In this document: piece after piece, positions 5,571-9,956 of the stretch | Position numbering within the stretch: the stretch's first letter is position 1 | Layout: the number at the start of each line of letters is the position of its first letter | Assembly: GCA_017456685.1 (NCBI GenBank) | Contig: JAFTIV010000082.1 | Location: 1-9,956, forward strand | Direction: 5' to 3' | Length of the DNA stretch: 9,956 bases | DNA from: Clostridia bacterium | Lineage (GTDB): Bacteria; Bacillota; Clostridia; Oscillospirales; CAG-272 | Program-made: the position numbers and the translations under genes | Notes under the pieces: model-generated | What the model saw: the letters and a program-made list of their open reading frames with translations, nothing else | Databases searched by the model: none | Told to the model about the DNA's origin: nothing

Positions 5571-6716
5571 TTATTCAAGGGGTGCTTCGTCGCTTGAATC
5601 GGTGTCATCTGTGCTTGAAATCTCGACATCAGGCACATCTGTAACGGTTGCATCAGCGCCGTCATCTACACAAGAGGCATCGTCCTCGTAGGATGCGTCG
5701 CCTATTGTGATTGGGGCATCAAGCGAGGGCTCCTCATATACTGGCGCCTCTGCCCCCTCAATCTCCTCAATGGAGGACACAGGAAACATTGACGATGTAC
5801 CTATTTTTGGTGCCTTCATCGACACATCTGTCATTGTCGGGTCATCACACTCTACATATTTTTGAAGGGAATCGATAAGCTGTTTTCTCATAAGATAAGC
5901 CTTTTCCTCGCTCTTTTCAGCTCTTACAGCCTCCTTATAGGTCCTTGGGTATTTTGCCGGAACCTCATCAAGTCCGCGAGCGAGCCTTTCCTTCGGGTCA
6001 AGCGAGAGCGTTTCCTCGGTTTCTGCATCGACTGGGATTACCTTATATACCTTTGGTATAATCTTATTCTTACAGCCAAATTCCCTTGGGTCAACCCTGT
6101 CGAACATACCGAAATGGAACGGGACAACGGTCTTTGTCTCAAGGTCGGCTGCGAAGCGCTGTGCATCGTCCATATTCATAGTGCTATACTGACCGCTAAT
6201 TGGAATATACGCAACATCAATTCCCTTTGGAATATCTTGAACAAGATATTTATTATAAAGGGTGTTTCCTGCTATGTATATTGTCTTTGATGACATTGAG
6301 TCCTCGATAATAACACCAAATGCGGTCTTATCATCAGTCTTGCATCTTACGCCCTTTACGCGTATATGCTTAAGGGTCCACTCATCCCCCTCCTCGAACA
6401 TAACATTAAGATACCTTCCTGCAATACGCTCTCTGTATATCTTATCGTAAGCCTTCTCCGAGGCGAGCACAACCGTGCCCTGCTTTGTTTTATGCAAATA
6501 TTTCTTAAGCGTCATCATATCTGCGTGATCGGGATGAGAATTTGTTATAATTATCATATCAGGCTTAACTCTTAAGAATTTCTTCTTAACCTTAACCCTG
6601 CGCTTCATTGTCTTATCAACAAGTCGCATACTATTAGACAAATAAGGGTCCACAACTATTTTAAGCTTACCCGATATAATGAGCAAGCCACCCTGTCCAA
6701 GCCATACTGTCTTCAT
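5571..6716 (-). CDS. UlaG-like metallo-beta-lactamase-fold protein with acidic C-terminal tail
   Basis: This is a 381-residue protein whose residues 1-230 form a metallo-beta-lactamase fold of the UlaG/Lactamase_B_2 type: WLGQGGLLI at the start, VVDPYLS (21-27), TNSHPDHAD (58-66), YIAGNTLY (147-154), AYIPISGQYSTM (169-180) and PFHFGMFD (199-206). Two expected metal ligands differ: the first His of HxHxDH is Asn59 and the Asp of GDT is Asn151. His61, Asp63, His64 and His201 are kept. Activity with a changed metal site, or a non-catalytic role, is therefore possible. From about residue 287 to the end the chain is rich in Asp, Glu, Ser and Thr and looks disordered, longer than usual for the family. 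There is no signal peptide. AGGAG stands seven bases before the ATG. The gene is a single transcription unit, divergent from ribF. The substrate is unknown. Confidence 0.85.
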   Translation of the reverse strand: MKTVWLGQGGLLIISGKLKIVVDPYLSNSMRLVDKTMKRRVKVKKKFLRVKPDMIIITNSHPDHADMMTLKKYLHKTKQGTVVLASEKAYDKIYRERIAGRYLNVMFEEGDEWTLKHIRVKGVRCKTDDKTAFGVIIEDSMSSKTIYIAGNTLYNKYLVQDIPKGIDVAYIPISGQYSTMNMDDAQRFAADLETKTVVPFHFGMFDRVDPREFGCKNKIIPKVYKVIPVDAETEETLSLDPKERLARGLDEVPAKYPRTYKEAVRAEKSEEKAYLMRKQLIDSLQKYVECDDPTMTDVSMKAPKIGTSSMFPVSSIEEIEGAEAPVYEEPSLDAPITIGDASYEDDASCVDDGADATVTDVPDVEISSTDDTDSSDEAPLE

Positions 6717-6753
6717 TTGAGTTCTCCTATCATTTTTTACAAATACCTAAAAT

Positions 6754-6762
6754 ATAATATCA
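6754..6762 (-). promoter_or_regulatory. Extended -10 promoter of the MBL-fold gene
   Basis: On the minus strand TGA-TATTAT (6762-6754) forms an extended -10 element. The -35 position (6782-6777, TACACA) is poor, which is common for extended -10 promoters. The start of transcription would be near 6747, about 30 bases before the ATG. Confidence 0.5.
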
Positions 6763-6820
6763 TATTTTTTTCCATTTGTGTATAATATTTTAAAAATTTT
6801 AATATTTTTTTGCTTTTTTA

Positions 6821-6849
6821 TTGCAAAAGGCTTCATTTTATAATAAAAT
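6821..6849 (+). promoter_or_regulatory. Promoter of ribF
   Basis: TTGCAA (6821-6826) and TAAAAT (6844-6849) are separated by 17 bases. The start would be near 6856, leaving a leader of about 30 bases. That is too short for an FMN riboswitch, and none of its conserved sequence is seen, so no riboflavin-linked control is visible. Confidence 0.7.
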
Positions 6850-6885
6850 AGTCTAAATGACAATCTACGAAAAGGGGGTAAGCAA

Positions 6886-7806
6886 ATGCTTTGCTACAGT
6901 CTAAAAAATATGCAAAGGTGCAAAATTGACGAGCCAACCGTGGTTGCGCTCGGCGCATTTGATGGCGCGCACATTGGGCATATGTCTGTTTTTGCGTCCT
7001 GTGCTATGCTTGCAAGGAAAATGGGTGTAAGAAGCGCGGTTTACACCTTTTCTTCAATCCCAAGGGATTTTTTGTCAAAGCAAAAAAGCAGGCTCATTTT
7101 TACGCTTAAGGAAAAAATACGGGCTGTTCGAGATGCGGGAATTGATTATCTTTGCATTGAGGACTTTGAAAATGTAGAGCATCTCTCGGGCGAGGAGTTT
7201 TTGTCGTCTGTTTTAGCGGGTGATTTAAAGGCAAGGGGCGCATGCTGTGGCTTTAATTTCAGGTTTGGACACGGTGCAAGCTATGGAACAGACGAGCTTC
7301 GCGAGTTTTTCGAAAATCGCGGGGGATGTGTGAATATTTGCGATAAAATCTTATATGAGGGCAATGTGCTTAGCTCCTCTCTTATTCGAGATTTGATAGA
7401 GCGTGGCGAGGTTGAAAAAATAATTTCCGTGTCGCGCCCATATAGTGTTTATTCAAGGGTTGAGCACGGCAAGGAGCTCGGTAGAAAAATAGGGCTTCCC
7501 ACTATAAATCAGCTTTTCCCAGAGGGCAAGGTCGTGCCCGCTGATGGTGTTTATATTACCGAGTGCGAGATTGGCGAGGATGTTTATCCGTCGATTACAA
7601 ATGTCGGTGTACGCCCTACCGTTGAAAGCGAGGGGGCACGAAATATGGAAACTCATATAATAGGATATGAGGGAAATCTTTACGGCTCTTATGTTCGGGT
7701 GAATTTTTACAAGCGCTTGCGTGACGAAATTAAATTTGATAGCTTAGAGGATTTAAGGGCTGAAATTGAGCGCAACAAGAAAAGCGCTATTGATTATTTT
7801 AAATAA
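6886..7806 (+). CDS. ribF: Bifunctional riboflavin kinase/FAD synthetase
   Basis: RibF phosphorylates riboflavin to FMN and adenylates FMN to FAD in the cytoplasm. The 306-residue length is standard. The N-terminal FAD synthetase domain shows GAFDGAHIGH at 23-32 (nucleotidyltransferase HxGH), FNFRFGHGASYG at 123-134 and SSSLIRDLI at 163-171. The C-terminal riboflavin kinase domain shows GRKIGLPTIN at 199-208, DGVYITEC at 220-227, NVGVRPTVE at 239-247, METHII at 254-259 and YVRVNFYKRLRDEIKFDSLEDL near 269-290. AGGGGG at 6873-6878 lies seven bases before the ATG, fixing the start. The gene has its own promoter and terminator and stands alone; in many bacteria it is next to truB or rpsO, which are absent here. 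Confidence 0.95.
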   Translation: MLCYSLKNMQRCKIDEPTVVALGAFDGAHIGHMSVFASCAMLARKMGVRSAVYTFSSIPRDFLSKQKSRLIFTLKEKIRAVRDAGIDYLCIEDFENVEHLSGEEFLSSVLAGDLKARGACCGFNFRFGHGASYGTDELREFFENRGGCVNICDKILYEGNVLSSSLIRDLIERGEVEKIISVSRPYSVYSRVEHGKELGRKIGLPTINQLFPEGKVVPADGVYITECEIGEDVYPSITNVGVRPTVESEGARNMETHIIGYEGNLYGSYVRVNFYKRLRDEIKFDSLEDLRAEIERNKKSAIDYFK

Positions 7807-7808
7807 TG

Positions 7809-7863
7809 AAAAGACACTACCTCTCGCCCCAACGGGGTCAGCGAGATTGGCAGTGTCTTTTTT
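7809..7863 (+). terminator. Long compound terminator of ribF
   Basis: The outer stem AAAAGACACT (7809-7818) pairs with AGTGTCTTTT (7852-7861). Nested inside are CC/GG (7820-7821 with 7849-7850), CTCGC/GCGAG (7823-7827 with 7841-7845) and CCC/GGG (7828-7830 with 7834-7836), with small internal loops. Six T residues (7858-7863) follow. It begins three bases after the ribF stop codon. Confidence 0.85.
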
Positions 7864-7867
7864 AGCA

Positions 7868-7879
7868 AGCAAGCTTGCT
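7868..7879. repeat. 12-base perfect palindrome AGCAAGCTTGCT
   Basis: This perfect palindrome lies just beyond the ribF terminator in a gap of about 270 bases (7807-8075). Apart from the terminator, this repeat and the promoter at 8008-8036, the gap holds nothing I can recognise. Confidence 0.3.
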
Positions 7880-8007
7880 CGATATTATTGTATGCATTTT
7901 TCCCTTTGAGCTATACAAGCTCGGCAAATTATACCTTCATTTTTTACATTTTGAATAGTTTATGCTTCATTTTTATATTATATTTTATAAAAATTTACAA
8001 AAAAGTA

Positions 8008-8036
8008 TTGAAAAATGCTTCCTGTTATGGTAAAAT
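8008..8036 (+). promoter_or_regulatory. Strong promoter of the secreted protein gene
   Basis: TTGAAA (8008-8013) and TAAAAT (8031-8036) are separated by 17 bases, and TGG directly before the -10 adds an extended element. The start would be near 8043, about 33 bases before the ATG. It is one of the closest matches to consensus in the window. Confidence 0.8.
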
Positions 8037-8075
8037 GCTTATGTAAGAAATTTATATTTATACAAGGAGTATAAA

Positions 8076-9872
8076 ATGAAAAAAAGAACTATCGCTTTAA
8101 TTCTTTGTCTTCTTATGCTTGTTCCTTGCTTCCTTTTCGGTGTTTCTGCCGAGGATGCGACCGAGGAACCATTCGTTGACATTTCCAAGGAATCTATGCT
8201 TAAGGCTTCCTCACAGTGGAACTACTATTCCGCGCCCAAATACACTATTGATGGTGACCTTAACGCCGTTGCGGCTGGAGGATGGGCATATTGGCGTCCT
8301 AATGCACCGGGTCGTGACCCGTCCGTTAACCTTAGCGACACTTGGATTGAGTACCGCTACAAGGAGTACAAGGAGATTGACACAATCACTATGTACGCTC
8401 GTAAGTACACCTCAAATATGAAGTTTAGACTTCAGGTTCTCATTATGGGTGAATGGCACGAGTTCCCAGCATTGAACATGAACACCGCACCTATCTATAA
8501 GTACACCTACGATGGCAAGGAATATAATGGCGACACCATTATGCTCGTTTGGGACACAGATGTAATTATTGAACAATACAATGCAGCTCACCCAGATAAT
8601 CCTATTGAGCCCGGCAACCTCAACACAAAGAAATTTAGAGTTTACTTTGATTACGCTGACCAGTGGAATCCACCTATCATTTACGAAACAGTAATTATGG
8701 GTAGAACCGGTAAGGTTCCCGAATTCGAGGTTCCAGATGACGCTGAGCTTTCTACAAATGCAGCTCTTAGCGGACATATGTACGCTTCATCCGCAACTCT
8801 TGGTCGTTACCCTGCTCTTGGCGCAGACAACTCAATCGCATCCTCTTGGCAATCCAAGAACACAACTGATGGCGAGTGGGTTAAGGCTGAGTTCGATAAG
8901 CCATACGACATCACTAACCTTAGTCTCAACTTTGGTGGTATAGTTGACACATACTCATTTACAGTTGATGTTTCTCTTCTCTACGATGACGCTTGGGAAT
9001 TCTATGAGACTGTAGATGTTACAACCTCAAGCGACTACGAGGATGCTCTTATTGACATCTTTAAGGGTAATGACGACAACGCCCTTAAAAATGTAAGAGG
9101 TGTTAAGGTTGTATTCAGCGAGCTTAATGGAAAGCCTGCTGTAATTTCCGAAATTAACGCAAAAATCGCTAATGGCGGAAAATGTATCTTCCTTGCTGGT
9201 TGGATGACAAACGACAGAAAGTCCTCTGTTGCAAACGGTAATATTGCTATTTATGGTAAAGCATATGCTTCCGCAACATTTGATTATCTCGGTATTTCCG
9301 ATGTATCATTTATCAATGACGGTCAAATCCTCGACCCATCACCCTGCTGGTATGCTGGTGACATGGGAACAGGAAACTACTGTGGTGTAACTCTCGGTCT
9401 TGATGAGGGCGAGAAGGCAACAATTTCCAAGATTGTTCTTAACTTCAACGACTACATTACTTGGGACTACTACAATATGATTACACAGGTTCGTGAGAAT
9501 AAGGTTAAGGATGACTACATTCTCGGCTTTGAACTCCAAGCTAAGCAGGCTGACGGAACCTTCAAGACCATTGCAACTGGTTCTTCCTATGACTCAATTT
9601 CAAAGAGCTACATTGTATCCTTTGATTTCACAGACCTTGTAACAGACGACGTTCGTGTTGTATTCACATCTACGGATGCCGGATATGCATATCTTAAGGA
9701 AATCGAGATATTCTCAAGCGACGTTGAATATGGAGATGAAGCTATAAACGGCTACTCATCATTCGCTCACGACAGAAAGAAGCCAAAGGCTTCAACAACC
9801 TTTGCTACACCTCACATCGTGTTCCGTGCAGCATTTATGGACATCATCTCTCCACTTTCATCTGCAAAATAA
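8076..9872 (+). CDS. Secreted protein with three discoidin-like (F5/8 type C) domains
   Basis: This 598-residue exported protein is probably involved in binding carbohydrate or other surface ligands. Residues 1-25 are a Sec signal peptide (MKKR, a hydrophobic stretch to FGVSA, likely cut after VSA). LVPC is not a proper lipobox. Three beta-sandwich repeats follow, each with the discoidin pattern of an xxDG/DN loop, an aromatic Trp segment, an xITxL strand and a closing EI strand: about 41-210 (YTIDGDLNA, WIEYRY), 225-362 (LGADNSIASSW, WVKAEF, VISEINAKI) and 385-548 (INDGQI, ISKIVLNF, YLKEIEIF). No catalytic domain, LPXTG motif, SLH repeat or C-terminal membrane helix is visible. The tail is short and basic (HDRKKPK). 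AAGGAG six bases before the ATG and the promoter at 8008-8036 suggest strong expression, and C-ending codons look more frequent than in its neighbours. Domain calls rest on motif pattern only. Confidence 0.8.
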   Translation: MKKRTIALILCLLMLVPCFLFGVSAEDATEEPFVDISKESMLKASSQWNYYSAPKYTIDGDLNAVAAGGWAYWRPNAPGRDPSVNLSDTWIEYRYKEYKEIDTITMYARKYTSNMKFRLQVLIMGEWHEFPALNMNTAPIYKYTYDGKEYNGDTIMLVWDTDVIIEQYNAAHPDNPIEPGNLNTKKFRVYFDYADQWNPPIIYETVIMGRTGKVPEFEVPDDAELSTNAALSGHMYASSATLGRYPALGADNSIASSWQSKNTTDGEWVKAEFDKPYDITNLSLNFGGIVDTYSFTVDVSLLYDDAWEFYETVDVTTSSDYEDALIDIFKGNDDNALKNVRGVKVVFSELNGKPAVISEINAKIANGGKCIFLAGWMTNDRKSSVANGNIAIYGKAYASATFDYLGISDVSFINDGQILDPSPCWYAGDMGTGNYCGVTLGLDEGEKATISKIVLNFNDYITWDYYNMITQVRENKVKDDYILGFELQAKQADGTFKTIATGSSYDSISKSYIVSFDFTDLVTDDVRVVFTSTDAGYAYLKEIEIFSSDVEYGDEAINGYSSFAHDRKKPKASTTFATPHIVFRAAFMDIISPLSSAK

Positions 9873-9916
9873 TTAAAAGCAAAATTCCAATCGCACGAGT
9901 GGCATTTGTTTTTTAG

Positions 9917-9956
9917 AAAAGCGTGCTAAGCCTATGTGGCTATAGCACGCTTTTTA
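9917..9956 (+). terminator. Rho-independent terminator of the secreted protein gene
   Basis: AAAAGCGTGCTA pairs with TAGCACGCTTTT. One bulged A is followed by AGCC/GGCT around a TATGT loop. A T tract follows to the window end. It lies about 45 bases after the stop codon at 9872, and the interval holds nothing else recognisable. Confidence 0.88.

Noticed and set aside
5862..6290. 142-codon plus-strand ORF
   Set aside because: It is antisense to the MBL-fold gene, which has recognisable motifs and a ribosome site.
6850..6885. FMN riboswitch before ribF
   Set aside because: The leader is only about 30 bases and lacks the conserved riboswitch sequence.
8076..8150. Lipoprotein signal (LVPC) in the secreted protein
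   Set aside because: Pro before Cys and the long hydrophobic stretch continuing past the Cys do not fit a lipobox; VSA before Glu-Asp fits signal peptidase I.
8412..8777. 121-codon minus-strand ORF
   Set aside because: It is a shadow of the secreted protein gene, without its own start signals.

Overview
The window reads as chromosomal DNA of a low-GC Gram-positive bacterium, most likely an uncultured gut-type member of the Clostridia. This is an inference from AGGAG-type ribosome binding sites, TTGAAA/TAAAAT-type promoters with 17-base spacers, T-tract terminators, the tilS-hpt pair (a Bacillota arrangement), and a TilS of the AHNANDN type. No rRNA, tRNA, CRISPR array, insertion sequence or phage gene was found.

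Left part (1-2002, minus strand): the start of hpt, cut by the window edge, lies one base behind tilS. Together they form a purine-salvage plus tRNA-lysidine operon with its own promoter. Upstream, separated by a terminator, is a 90-codon orphan ORF with a promoter of its own. Middle left (2003-3071): a divergent promoter region, a small two-helix membrane protein gene on the plus strand, then about 580 bases without a gene. That gap holds a dense cluster of DnaA-box-like 9-mers followed by an A/T-rich stretch, an arrangement resembling a replication origin or another DnaA-binding locus. This is the most notable signal in the window. A strong bidirectional terminator closes the region.

Centre (3072-6716, minus strand): a tight three-gene operon encodes a serine-beta-lactamase-fold hydrolase, an ASCH-domain protein and a sialate-O-acetylesterase-like SGNH hydrolase. 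The genes overlap by 4 bases or are spaced by 3 bases, and a clear promoter and terminator bound the operon. Upstream is a separately transcribed metallo-beta-lactamase-fold protein of UlaG type. It has Asn at two expected metal-ligand positions and a long acidic tail.

Right part (6886-9956, plus strand): ribF (riboflavin kinase/FAD synthetase), divergent from the MBL gene, ends in an elaborate terminator. It is followed by a strongly promoted gene for a secreted protein with three discoidin-like beta-sandwich domains and no visible cell-wall anchor, closed by a hairpin terminator at the window end.
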